A DNA stretch of 64,000 nucleotides from Chrysomallon squamiferum. Its lineage: Eukaryota > Mollusca > Gastropoda > Neomphalida > Peltospiridae. Positions within the stretch are counted from its first letter, which is position 1. Each line of letters opens with the position of its first letter. The stretch covers positions 33,031,938 to 33,095,937 of the forward strand of contig CM022670.1 in NCBI GenBank assembly GCA_012295275.1, read 5' to 3'. Positions 27,617-39,431 of this stretch are shown in pieces. The notes beneath the pieces are model-generated. The model made no database searches, was not told the DNA's origin, and saw only the letters and a program-made list of their open reading frames with translations. Both the position numbers and the translations under genes were made by a program.

Positions 27617-28937
27617 GACAAAATTGTAAAAAAATAATAATAATATTGTCAGTTTCTATAGTACCATCGCAAATTCCTTCTATCCTACTACTTCTTTCAA
27701 TTACATTTGCTTCAGTAAGTACTCACCTAAACATCTTGAAATAAAAATCTAGATGCATCATTAGTTCCGACATTTATTGATCGCGAAAGGTTTCTTTTGG
27801 TTGTGATGTCAAGTCCAAACTGATATAGGCACCTGCACGTAATTTTCTATGTAGTCTAAAGGGTCATTTTGCTCCCTTGTCGCTGTTTCTCACACTGATC
27901 CAGACTGCAAGGGACTCTTGGGCAATTCTTCGCAGCTTCATTGATTTTGTTTTACTATAGATAGTGGTATACTGATTCTTTTTACATGATGACGTGCTTA
28001 AATTTAAAAGCCCCATTTGGACTGCAAGCGGCAGATAGCGGTGAATAATTGATTGGGGTCTTCGTGTAGATAGAAAGGTACATTTCTAATCACTGTATTA
28101 ACCAAGTTCTTTATCTACATCTTCTGCAGCACCAAGCAATAACATGAACTTAACTTTAATACAAGTCAAGCTTCTCACGTAATGCCTCCAATAGGTTCTT
28201 GAATACAAATGTGATTCTTCTGCCAAGTCTTAAATACTGTGCATTAATTATACGTTTACTATCACCGAGACTCAACAACACCTATGTCAGATTATCAGAT
28301 CTGTTTCAATTTTGGTACAAAGAATTTATAACAAGTATAATCATTGGATGGCGTGAGATACGCGATTATTGTGACGCTTGGATTATTCCTACCAGACACC
28401 ATTATTGTGATTCCTAAATTATTCTTAGCAGACACTATCATTAAGATGCCTTAGTTATTCTTACCAAACTCGATTATTTTACAATTCTGTGAGTTATTCT
28501 CACCATTTACAGTTAATCTGTTTGTTAATAGAAAAACACACGACAAGCAAATGATTCAGCGATCATAGAACTTTGGATGGAACAATAAAATAACTCATCA
28601 AACCTCCGAAGAAGAATGATGCATTAATAAGTGGAAAAAATTCAAGATTAATAAAAAAGACCGAGTGATCCAAACATTTTGAATTATTTTATGTGAAGTA
28701 GTGGTATAACACACTGATAAGTAACAACATCAGTTCAGTTTAGCCATTCCATCTTAAACACTGAACAGAATGCAAAATACCAATCAAAGACATTCAGTAG
28801 AACTCCTGTCATGAAGAAAATAATTTGACAAGGCAGTGATTGAGTATGTGGACTATAGATACCTGGATAATATCTCTCTGGCCTAAATATACGTATGTGC
28901 GTATGGGTATTTCTGCATTTGTAGATATTATGTGTAA
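27614..28937. other. Intergenic, with a short 37-bp tandem repeat
   Basis: No gene seen. At about 28363-28508, four imperfect copies of a 33-39-bp unit combine GATTATTGTGA-like and TTATTCTTACCA-like segments. Confidence 0.55.
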
Positions 28938-29505
28938 GTGATAGAGAAAGAGACAGTTTTGCATATTGACAGACAGAGAAAGACAGTTTTTGTATACTGA
29001 TAGAGAGAGAGACAGTTTTGTATACTGACAGACAGAGACACTGACAGAGAGAGACTTTTGTATACTGACAGAGAGAGACAGACAGACTGAGAGACAGTTT
29101 GTGTATACTGACAGAGAGACAGTTTGTGTATACTGACAGACAGAGAGAGACAGTTTGTGTATACTGACAGAGAGAGAGTTTTTGAATACTGACAGAGAGA
29201 GAGACAGTTAGTGTATACTGACAGAGAGACAGTTTTTGTATACTGACAGAGAGAGACAGTTAGTGTATACTGACAGAGAGAGACAGTTAGTGTATACTGA
29301 CAGACAGAGAGAGAGACAGTTTTTGTATAGTGACAGAGAGAGACAGTTAGTGTATACTGACAGACAGAGAGAGAGACAGTTTTTGTATACTGACAGAGAG
29401 AGAGACAGTTTTTGTATACTGACAGAGAGAGACAGTTAGTGTATACTGACAGAGAGAGACAGTTAGTGTATACTGACAGACAGAGAGAGAGACAGTTTTT
29501 TATAG
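28938..29505 (+). repeat. GACAGTTTTTGTATACTGACAGAGAGA minisatellite
   Basis: About 18 copies of a unit built from GACAGTTTTTGTATACTG, ACAGAGAGA and optional extra CAGACAGA blocks. Unit length varies from about 26 to 38 bp because the GACA/GAGA portion slips. Two sub-variants (GACAGTTAGTGTATACTG and GACAGTTTTTGTATACTG) alternate in the right half. Translation gives a repeated VYTDRERQL-type peptide, but the frame opens only inside the repeat, so coding is not supported. Confidence 0.93.
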
Positions 29506-30228
29506 TGAGGTTTCAGTCGAGGACAGTAGCTGAAGGCTCGGATGGATGTCTCTGAGATTGAAAACATGAACTGTTATTATCTAAATAATATGTTTTCATA
29601 TAACTAAATCTTCTTATCTCAGAAAGGAAAATCGTGAAGGGGTAAGTCTGGCGAACAGACATTTAAATGCTTTTACGTCAAAACTTAAAGAAGATAATAC
29701 ATTTGACCAAAAAAAGCAAAAGGAAAAGAAATCTGAATTATTATAATCTAGGACACTGGTAGTATAATCCCCTGATAGCAATATATTTTTTTCGGAAAGC
29801 AGAGATATGACTTTTGATTATAGTGTTCGTCTGCGATTCTTATGTTATTATCTCTACCACTCCGCTGCATAGTTGAGATTTTAAGCTATTTTCTAATATA
29901 ATTAATCTTGAACATCCAGTGATGTTTTTATCCCAGTATTAGCTTCCGTGTTCATGGATTAATTCATAGACGAAATCAATATCTTCATGGAAGTGAAGGC
30001 TACCTATAGCAACATCTAATGAAATTAAATGAATGATTATTTTACACAGTCCTTTTAATAAACGAATTTCAAAATAGATATTTTGGATCGGTTTATTTTC
30101 ATATATTTTTTTGTAATGGAAATCAGAAATAAACGAATTATTATGTAATTTGGCATTTTATTTAAACTACTTTCATAGACTTTCAATCTTATATTTGCAT
30201 TCAGATATAAATAAATATTCGTATTGAG
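29506..30228. other. Intergenic, no gene or distinct repeat seen
   Basis: Ordinary AT-rich sequence between two minisatellites. Confidence 0.5.
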
Positions 30229-30376
30229 TAATTTGATATAATGGTTACTGTAGTTGTAATTTGATGTAATGATTGTTGTAGTAGTAATTTGATGTAATAA
30301 TGGTGGTTGTAGTTATAATTTGATGTAAAGGTTGTTCTAGTAATAATTCGATGTAACGGTTGTTGTAGTAGTAATT
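30229..30376 (+). repeat. 28-31-bp minisatellite, five copies
   Basis: The motif TAATTTGATGTAATGGTTGT, followed by a TGTAGTAG-like end, starts at about 30229, 30257, 30285, 30316 and 30344, with modest divergence. Confidence 0.85.
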
Positions 30377-30512
30377 GCAGTATGTTTAATAGTAGTATTA
30401 GTAGTCCTTTTTATACTTGTATAAAGTCAGTTTCATTTACTACTATCACCATTACCACCACCTACTACTATTATTACTGCCACCACAAAAAAAAAAAACT
30501 TTCATTATTATT

Positions 30513-30556
<44 letters not shown>

Positions 30557-31177
30557 AATCTTCATCATAGAAAATATAACCACCAAATTCACCATCATCA
30601 TTTTAAAAATAAATTATCCGATTTGACAATAAATACACATTACATAATCTGTCACCTTTGCTAACGTCAACGCTTTCATCGAAAGCCGACCAGACTGCAA
30701 AACTCTTGGTTAGGTTCTTGCGTGGAAGCTGAAGTGGTCTTTATTAAAGGCACCGTGTCCTGTCTTGGCAAAAACATCTTGACAACCTGGTGTTGATCTC
30801 CCGCATTGACTGGGCTTGATCGGCCTCTCATAGACACTTAACCCAGCAAACAAATGAAGTGCCAGCCAATTTGTGGACAATAGTTAGGATTCTCGGGTCG
30901 CGTCGACTCTTGTGAACAGGAATATCTGTTGCGGCAAGATGACTTCGCTGTTGAGATACGAGATGGACAGTAATATTAAACAGAAGTGTATGTCAGGTTA
31001 TTTCAGGCACCGACTAAAAATAACACTGATGCTGTCGCTGCTAATGTTATTACATTACCACTCGTGTTCCTTCTGTTAGTTATTGTTGCATTGCCTTTGA
31101 TACCATTATTACCAATGTGAAGACATCACTTAGAACTATAGCTACTTTTACTACTACTGTTACTTCTATTACTAGAA
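30377..31177. other. Trinucleotide tract and GC-balanced island
   Basis: (ATT)n(ATC)n at 30502-30558. The stretch from about 30660 to 30990 is near-balanced in GC, free of simple repeats and contrasts with its flanks. I cannot assign it; an old transposon or exon remnant is possible. Confidence 0.4.
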
Positions 31178-31400
31178 ATTACTACTACTACTACTACTAC
31201 TAATAATAATAATAATAATTGCTACTGCTGCTACTACTACTACTACTACTAATAATGTTATTGTTATTGCTGCTGGTATTCCTACTACTATTATTACTAC
31301 TACAACTACTACTACTAAATTTAACAATAATGTTTTACTACTGCTACTGCCACTGCTACTTCTACTGCTACTACTATTATCATACTACTAATGTTATTGC
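31178..31400. repeat. (CTA)n/(AAT)n trinucleotide-rich region
   Basis: Imperfect CTA and AAT units with CTG and TTA variants. The only reading frames are poly-Leu artefacts. Confidence 0.88.
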
Positions 31401-34400
31401 TACTGTTACCACTGCTGCTACAATTATCGTAATCGTAGTATTATTATGCTGTGGATATTTTTCACCTGTATTCACTATAAGGATTAACTTTTATCACTAC
31501 TACAGCAACTAATATTTCTGCTTTTCCTCCTATCAGTGATGCCTCCAGCTTTTGAATGTGTTAATTTAACATATTAATATATAAAACAAGCAAGCTGAAG
31601 TAAACTGAAGTTTTTAGCCATCATGGTGTCTCTTTTTATTGCATCTTTTTATAGGATATTTTTCTAATTCATTTGTATTATCATATCACCGAACTTCAGT
31701 TTCACTGATCTGTATGACAGCTGCATATGAAGATATATTAGAACTATTCCTTTTTCAGTTGTAGAGATTTATATGCCAGAGTAACACAATTTAAAAAAAA
31801 AATAAAAACTTTCTTGACCGACTAATTAAACAAATTATTTGCAATGATTAATTTAGCTTATAACGTGTGTACATATAAACGAAAAGCTTGGTCCGTCGTT
31901 TAGGTAATTGTTTCATTTATTTGAATTGATTTAGTTCGATTTACTAATCCAAAATTTCGTTTTCATTTATCAAAGGTGGCGACTGCCAATTACACGTTAC
32001 ACTCGCAGCCACTCCATCAGCGCTTACAGCAACATCGCCATCTTGTTCAAATATAATTTTGATTTCGCCAAGAGTGGACGATAGTGTTTGCGTTGCGCGC
32101 CCAGCATAAACAATAGAACTGACAGGTTAACGATTTTGGCTGTAGCTGGCGATCACCTGGTGTTTGTCACGACGAAGACTTCAATTGCGAGACGGTCATG
32201 TCTTGGCTCAGAAGTGGATTGTGTCTTTGAGATGTGATAAACAATAATTATAGGACAGCTCCTCCGAGGTGCAGATTTTATATAGGGGAGAACAAAACGT
32301 TTCGGGAACAATGACAAATAATTCGACACTTCATCTGTCTCTGTCTGTCTGTCTCTCTCGCTCTCACTCTGTATGTATATATGCATGTGTGTGTGTGTGT
32401 TGGTACTTATTTTGCATGTGTATATGTGTACATGTATGCATATTTAATTTCAAAATAATCAGTTAACTTCAAATTCGATGATAAAATAATAACAAATTCA
32501 TTAGTAAAGTATCTTTAATTTGATACAACAAAAAACATGGAAGACAAATAATCGTATCAAACAGTAGGATTCGTTACAGTTTGAACTTGGTTGACATTAT
32601 GTGTATATATATATATATATGTATATATATATGGTTATTATCAAAAGCACTAAAGAGTGAGCATCTTCTTTTCTGTGTGTCGCTTTGTGACAACATATCC
32701 AATTCTCTACTTTGCGTTTTGACAGTCGCAGAACTCCGTTTAACCACTGGATCAATTCCATTACGTAAGATTTCGATAAATCCAAAAATAACCCTCGCTT
32801 TACGTACAGTCTGAGATGGCCGACTAATGTGACATGCACAAAAATCATTCATTGCGCTTGTATTAAGAGAACCCATACATCAACACGTTCAGTTTATCCG
32901 AGTAATAGAAATAACCAAGTCGTGACACGAGTCACGATATCACTAATCAAATTAACATTGTAGTGTTCAGTGTTAAATCTTAACGATGAAAATGTAATTA
33001 AGGACGTACATCAAATATGCAGCAGTAATAATTGTTGGTTAAGTATTAAGTAAATTAAATGGTTGTTGAGGAACATTACACTGGATTACATTAAAATACA
33101 GTAACTTTTCACCATCAGTTAATTGCATTATTATTATTTAGCTTCGTAAGTCTTAACAGTTTTCTATTTTTTATTATGTTGATGTAGATAAATAGATAGA
33201 TAGATGGATAGATAAGATTAGATAGAAAGAAAGATAGATATACAGACAGACAGACAGACAGGTAGATAGACAGACAGACAGACACACAGACAAATTAATA
33301 GGTAAAATTTAAAACAATTACCATCAGTTTATTCAAATAGAAAAATTAACAAATATTAAAACTGTAAGTTTAAAAAAAAATCACTGGATTACTTTTATGT
33401 GTCTTTGTAATTATAACAGAAATTAAAGAGGACTGTTGCATTATTGATTCCTGAACCATTCTTGCAGAACAAAATATAGGATATGGCATTTATCAGTCAG
33501 GGAGACTGGATGTTATTGGTTACAATAATAATAATAATAATAATAATACTGAGATCATATTTTCAAAATTGTCAGTGCACATACAGTATTTTAATACTGT
33601 TTTTAGCCATCTGAAACACATCTCTCTATATTTTCCGTTTCACCCTATGAATTCTTAACAACACAGTATCATTTCAAGTGCTCTATAGATTTATATATAA
33701 AAAACCTCCTGAGAATAAGTTGGATGTGTCCTGCCCAATGCTTCCACTAAGCTTATTATTATAATGCAGCTACTATCAAATCAATGGGAAGGTGAATATA
33801 ATAGATCCTTGCAGCTAATTGATTGAATTAACCCATGGATTTAGGGAACTGGTTTCCTTGTTCATTATCATTATTCAAGAACTGAATGATACCTAACAAT
33901 CGTTAATATTAAAATATAATGAGGCATTTTCAAAACAACTATCTATTCATATTTTCTGTGGGAAGATACACATAAAATACTTTTACTGCTAGTCGACTGG
34001 ACTAGCACAAAGAGGAACATATTTCTGTTTTTGTACTATCATTTTTTTAAAAATAGCAAAATGAATATTATTCAGTCTTCTCTATGTTTCTTTCTCTCTG
34101 TAGATAAAAGTCCCCCCCCCGTTTATTATTACTATTTATTTGATTGTTATTGTCTACATATGTTTTTATATGTTTTTAATCAATAAGGTGTACTTAGATA
34201 ATATTAAAACATATTCAAACCGATATTCATTTATCCATTTCTTACTAATACACGTAACAGAATGTAAAAGAATCGCTGAAACCAAGGAAAGCAGTTCTGT
34301 AGTCAGTGAAAATGAGAGTTCAGTGTAAAAACGTGTAATTATGAATTAAACAAACCACGAGCGAGCTGTGCAGTGTGGCAGTCTATTGACAAACATATTT

Positions 34401-34849
34401 GCAGCTATCACTTTATTTAAATATGCAAGATGTAATATTAATATTGTGCAACGTAAAGCGAGTATCTGCTAGTGATATTGATCACCACAGCAGTTTGCAA
34501 ATGTTTACATAATAGAGATATGGGCATTCCTGAAGAGATTTTAATTATCTGCAACATTTTTATCGGCAGTTACGAATTAGAATAGAATTCGTAATTTAGA
34601 TTAAACGAATGTGTGTATTTTGGGTTACATGATTTAATATTTTTTTTTTTTTTAATTGGAAACAATATTATTATGATTTTGCACTTTTAATGTACCGTAT
34701 TAGAGTACACGTCTGAAATCTTTAGTCATCACATTTAAATAATTCAATAAAATGTTTTATATTTACTCCCTGATAACAATATACATTATTTGTTTATTTG
34801 TTTTATTATTTAATTAATTATTTAATTAATTAATTTTGTTTTGTTTGTT
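31401..34849. other. Intergenic, no gene recognised
   Basis: A less AT-rich island lies at about 31970-32300. Tetranucleotide GATA/GACA tracts lie at 33186-33292, (AT)n at about 32602-32630 and (AAT)n at 33525-33547. No convincing gene. Confidence 0.5.
33186..33292. repeat. (GATA)n-(GACA)n microsatellite
   Basis: Imperfect GATA units pass into GACA units, a common compound tetranucleotide repeat. Confidence 0.92.
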
Positions 34850-35309
34850 TGTTTATTTGTTGTTGTTGTTGTTTTTTGTTTTTTTACATTGACAATGACT
34901 TTATTCTCATAAACTGTAGATTACAGTACAGAGAAGAATGTTTTACAGCTATATAATAACAAAATTAAAATGCATATACTCTCTCACATATAATTCTTAT
35001 TAACAAACTTAGCTTTTTTAATAGAAATATATTCTTACTGTTAAACAAATTATTATATGAAATTACATTTGGATGTCTCCTATATTTATCTGGTTTACCT
35101 TTTCTCGCATTTAATAATATAGGATCATTGCATTCAAATATATAATGATTTTCATCTCCAGTTTTGTTAAGATTACAGATATGACATTTTCTGTTTTCTC
35201 TTAAAATATTAGACCATCGTCCAGTTTCAATAGGAAGTTTAGCATTCGCGGTTCTAATTTTACATAAGAGATTAGCATTCTTTTGAGACAGCAAAGTAAC
35301 ATAGTTTTA
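34850..35309 (-). mobile_element. 5'-truncated non-LTR retrotransposon (LINE) 3' end
   Basis: The minus strand encodes the C-terminal tail of a LINE reverse transcriptase. From an upstream stop the frame is open from about 35306 to a TAA at 34967-34965. It carries KLPIETGRWSNI and then a zinc knuckle CX2C-X9-HX4-C within KCHICNLNKTGDENHYIFEC, followed by a basic C-terminus. This arrangement is typical of the RT-associated zinc finger at the end of LINE ORFs. Downstream on the same strand are AATAAA (34905-34900) and an A-rich tail (about 34885-34852), the expected structure of a reverse-transcribed 3' end. The catalytic RT and endonuclease parts are missing, consistent with 5' truncation on insertion. 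The clade cannot be named from this fragment. Confidence 0.72.
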
Positions 35310-35610
35310 TAATTTCAGTTCATTTTTAAAAAATTTAGAATTAATACCCTTTGTTGGTTGGTTGTTTTTTTCGCTGGTTTGTTTATTTATTTAGTCAGTG
35401 GCGATGACAAGAAATCCATTACTAATTAGATCCGACTGAATCCATAATAACTATGGAGGGTTTCATGTAATATATGTTTGATTAGTTTTTGCGGAGAGTA
35501 GAGAAAAATAGCACGTATATCATATTCATTAAATTAAACTTAAAATGTCTTCAGGAATTATTCAACAGTACATTTCCTTCATTTTTTTATTATTTTTTTT
35601 TTTATCAACT

Positions 35611-35642
<32 letters not shown>

Positions 35643-36218
35643 AGTATAACACCTAAATGCATAACGTTCAGAAATAAAATTTTATTCTCTTTTTTAGCTT
35701 CTGCAATGAATTAAATTAAATAAATAATGTGAAACGTATTAAATATATCACATCGCTAAATGTAAATTATACATTTTTTTTTTCAAATACTTTAACCGCA
35801 TATTTCGTTCATTTCGATAAACATTAGGTCCTCCTCATAAGAAAGATAAATGAACGTTTATCTTTTCGCCTGTTGAAGGAAACGAATTAAACTATGCAGC
35901 GTGAAAAACACGATAAATCTATTCTGTTTCCTTGTCCACCACAACATATGTACACATTTATTTGCTGAATAACTTTCTGTCCAATATGCCAACGTAAGCC
36001 AATATCACTGCATTCAACACTGTTTGATAATTACAGAGTAGGTTAATATTGTTAGCTACTGCTAGATCAAAGAAATCTATTGAATTATTAAAAGATTGAA
36101 TCTAACGACTGACCGATTTATAGAAAGCAATTTCTTAGAACGAGTCTTTGGGAACATACCGTTGTATCTAATAGCTGTGTTCATGAAATAGGTCTTTTTT
36201 TCTTCTACTTCTTCTTCT

Positions 36219-36252
<34 letters not shown>

Positions 36253-36704
36253 CCGGGCTATAAAAATCTCAGCTCTGTCTTCTCTGATCGATGTTTTGCA
36301 ATACAGGATTGTACAGACATGCTATTGCTAGAGCGAAAATTTTCAGTCCTGTTCTTTTGTAATAAACTGAATAAAAAGAGAAGGGAAAAAAACAACATAT
36401 TGTTTGTTTAAAGAAGCATTCAGAATGGACATGGTGTTTCCTATCACAGAACGTATTAGAGGAGTAAAGCGATATCTTCATTAATGGAATGTATTTACAG
36501 CAAGAAGAAGAAGAAAAAAAATCACGTTTTATTTTGCGTGCAGCTAGCGATAACGAGCCGCAGAGTACAATTCGTTCTAGGAAGTTATCATTTAAATAGC
36601 ATTTGGTGATTAATCAGTCAGTGCGTTTTAATACCCACACCTTGCAGTTTGGCAAGAGTGTCTTGCAGTCTGCGTAGAAATACGTTGAAGAATTTTATTT
36701 GTTC

Positions 36705-36754
<50 letters not shown>

Positions 36755-38080
36755 TTCATGGTAATTTACACATACACACACACATACACACACACACACA
36801 AACATTAATCTTTAGTTTTGTTTTTAACTTTAACGATAATGATTGTTATTATTATCATCACCAGAATATTAACATTAATATTTGATTACACAATGCACTG
36901 TAGTTTATTCAAACAGTATGTGTGTGCATAGGATACACTGCAGTTTTATTCTGACCACAGTCGTGGTGATGAATAAACAGAGCACCGAGTACATCTATTC
37001 TTTAACATTTTGAGTTTTACCTATACAATGCGAATATATCAAGCAGTATGAGAATTAGAAAAAGCTGCGGTGTGTTACAGTATGCATTTTTCATGCGGAA
37101 GCTGTGGAGAGAATCTGGAGGGCATTGTAGCTGCCTGTTACAGATGGATTTTCTGCTTAGCAACCTGCACGAAAGAAAACCATAAGACTTGGAATTCTTG
37201 AAGCTGACAGCAGTTCGGATTGATTTTCCAATAGAAAGAGATTACATATCTATATGTCTGAGAAGACGTCCCCAAGGCACCATTTCTTCTGTGTCTTAAC
37301 TGTAAATCCAGTACATTGGGGCAAATAATGAGTTTATGGAGTAATAATGGCCGACGCTACCACTGTAGCAGGGTGATAAACTTCCAACTGGAAGGCCAGC
37401 TTATCGATTCGTTTTTTGAGACCTCTTTTCTTATGTCCGTGGCCAGCTGGACCTCGGATGATTGGTCGTTTGTCATTACCTTCGTTAATGATGATTAGCT
37501 GTTGATGTCCACTAACAAAACGACCACTGACCACAAACACATTCATCGCTCACAAGAGACAAATATAAACCGAAAGAAGACGGAAAGAAAATGTTGTCAC
37601 GTTCAGCACAATTTAAACTCATACACACAGATTAGAGGCAAAAATGTCGTTGTCGTAAGGATTAGTAGCAAGTTAGGGTTTATATGCATTGTACCTTCTA
37701 GTTATGTAGGCCTCTGCATTAGATATGGAGCACATGGTGGAATAGGAAATAATTCAGTGGGCTATGTGCAAAAACATATAAATGATTAATATTTTAAATA
37801 TTTGTTAAAAATGAAAGAAAGAAAGTTTTTATTTGTTGTGTGTATTTGTCTCAATATAATTTTATCTACATTTGTGACTACAAATATTTATGCTTTCTTC
37901 TCTGTTTACACTTTCGGTAGTTTATTTAACGCGATAACAATCATTCGATCCCAGACATTCACAAAAGGCGATCTGTCAAACTTGCAGAATCCATTAATCA
38001 TATTCAACTGTATATGCTCATCTGAAAACAGTATTTGAAAATAATTACAACAGCTACACACTCGGCATATTTACACGGTT
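35310..38080. other. Intergenic, homopolymers and AAT/CA tracts
   Basis: T-rich and A-rich runs lie at 35584-35633, poly(T) at 36221-36252, (AAT)n at 36705-36751 and (CA)n at about 36770-36800. The stretch from about 37070 to 37560 is less AT-rich. It holds a 70-codon minus-strand ATG frame (37546-37334) with no recognisable domain. Confidence 0.45.
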
Positions 38081-38175
38081 ATTCTCGGTGTTATGACGTC
38101 ATGTTCTGTGAATTATCGACCAGTGAGCGAGTGGGCGGGCAGTCGCAGACGCGAGATCCGTCACCAGTTCATCGC
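38081..38175 (+). promoter_or_regulatory. CpG-rich CRE and GC-box cluster, candidate promoter
   Basis: A perfect CRE palindrome TGACGTCA (38094-38101) lies about 30 bp before a GC-box-like GGGCGGG (38133-38139). Many CpG dinucleotides follow (GCGAG, GCAGACGCGAG, ATCGCG). The flanks are AT-rich, so the patch stands out. It lies 4.7 kb upstream of the first visible syd-1 coding exon on the same strand and could mark that gene's transcription start with a distant non-coding first exon. No donor or TATA box was confidently placed. Confidence 0.3.
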
Positions 38176-38606
38176 GTCAGAGTTAGAACGGATAGAGCAA
38201 AAAAACAAAAAAAAAACACCTCAAAGTACAATTTTTCGTTGATGAAGAAATTACTCTAATTGATTCCCAGGCACAGCTTTTTCAAGCTGTCTTTCTTCTC
38301 GTTGTATCAGCTGCCTGTCTTTTATTTCTGTTCACATCCGAATTCGAAATGTCAGTTCGTGGTTTGTGTAACAGTGCTGTATTTATAGGCGTCGTATGAA
38401 AATACGTTATGGCGTCACTGAGTTAAATGAGCAAGTCAGCAGTTTGCCATTAGGCTATGAAGTGCTAATATTTTCTGAAAAGATATCGTCTTCTTCTTCT
38501 GTTTTCTTTTCTTTTTTGATTTGATTTGTTTGTTTTGTTTTGTTTGTTTGTTGGTTTGTTTTTGCTGTTGTTTAATTAAAATCTATAAACAACATATCAG
38601 ACTTAA

Positions 38607-38608
<2 letters not shown>

Positions 38609-38646
<38 letters not shown>

Positions 38647-38744
38647 TGAAATATCAATAGTCAAAATGCAGCTTCAAGTGAAAGATAATTGGAATTCAGA
38701 TAGATCAATTTGTCTGCCCAGAATAGCAAACAAGAATCTCTTTT

Positions 38745-38784
<40 letters not shown>
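38609..38784. repeat. Two (AT)n tracts about 108 bp apart
   Basis: Pure (TA)n at 38609-38643 and (AT)n at 38752-38784 flank unique sequence. Alternating AT is self-complementary, so the pair could pair across the spacer as a long stem. Confidence 0.85.
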
Positions 38785-38787
<3 letters not shown>

Positions 38788-38874
38788 GAAATGAAATTAA
38801 TATTACATTTCTAAAAATATAACTAAGATGGTTGTTAGAATTTCATCTAAGAAATTAAAAACATTACATCTGTA

Positions 38875-38955
38875 AAATAAATAAATAAATAAATAAATAA
38901 ATAAAATAAAATAAAATAAAATAAAATAAAATAAAATAAATAAATAAATAAACAG
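38875..38955. repeat. (AAAT)n-(AAAAT)n microsatellite
   Basis: AAAT tetranucleotides, then AAAAT pentanucleotides, then AAAT again. Confidence 0.93.
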
Positions 38956-39415
38956 ACAGTAAAAAAAATGGAAATGGAAATGCTTGATTTTCCCATTTGA
39001 TTATGTCACTAGAATTAATGTGCTTACAAAACACCAAAGGTATAAATCTTCGATAACATTTTCTTTTTCTTTTCTTTCTTTCTTTTTTTTTTAATTTTAT
39101 CATTTTAAGTCTGTCTTTTAGAAAACGCGCGCGCTGCTACGATCAATAAGAAAAAGAATCTAAATTTGGGTCGTTTTTGTTGTTGTTGTTTCTATCGTTT
39201 TTTCTCTAGCCACCAAAAATTATAAACGCATTTTATTATTCTGATTCGACTTTTATACAGTAAATATCGACACACATATATATGTGCTTTGTATGAAGTG
39301 CAGTGGTAAAAATAAAGCGTGGGATGAGATGCTGGTTCAATAGAAAAATCTATTCCTTTCGAAAACGAATCGACGTAAAGCGCTCGTGGGAAAACGTCTG
39401 CGCAGCCTACTCGCA

Positions 39416-39431
39416 AAACGTGGCCACGTTT
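39416..39431. promoter_or_regulatory. Perfect 16-bp palindrome with two CACGT cores
   Basis: AAACGTGGCCACGTTT reads the same on both strands and carries CACGT on each side, like paired bHLH or bZIP half-sites. It lies in a CpG-richer patch (39300-39550). Function is inferred only from symmetry. Confidence 0.3.

Noticed and set aside
29236-29439. YTDRERQ repeat protein
   Set aside because: The frame exists only within the minisatellite; no start context, no flanking coding sequence, and unit length is not always a multiple of three.
28938-29505. CRISPR-like direct repeats
   Set aside because: The units are contiguous, purine-slipping tandem repeats with no unique spacers, in an animal genome.
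37334-37546. 70-codon minus-strand ATG frame with a basic segment
   Set aside because: Plausible composition but short, with no domain, no splice context and no conserved motif that I recognise.
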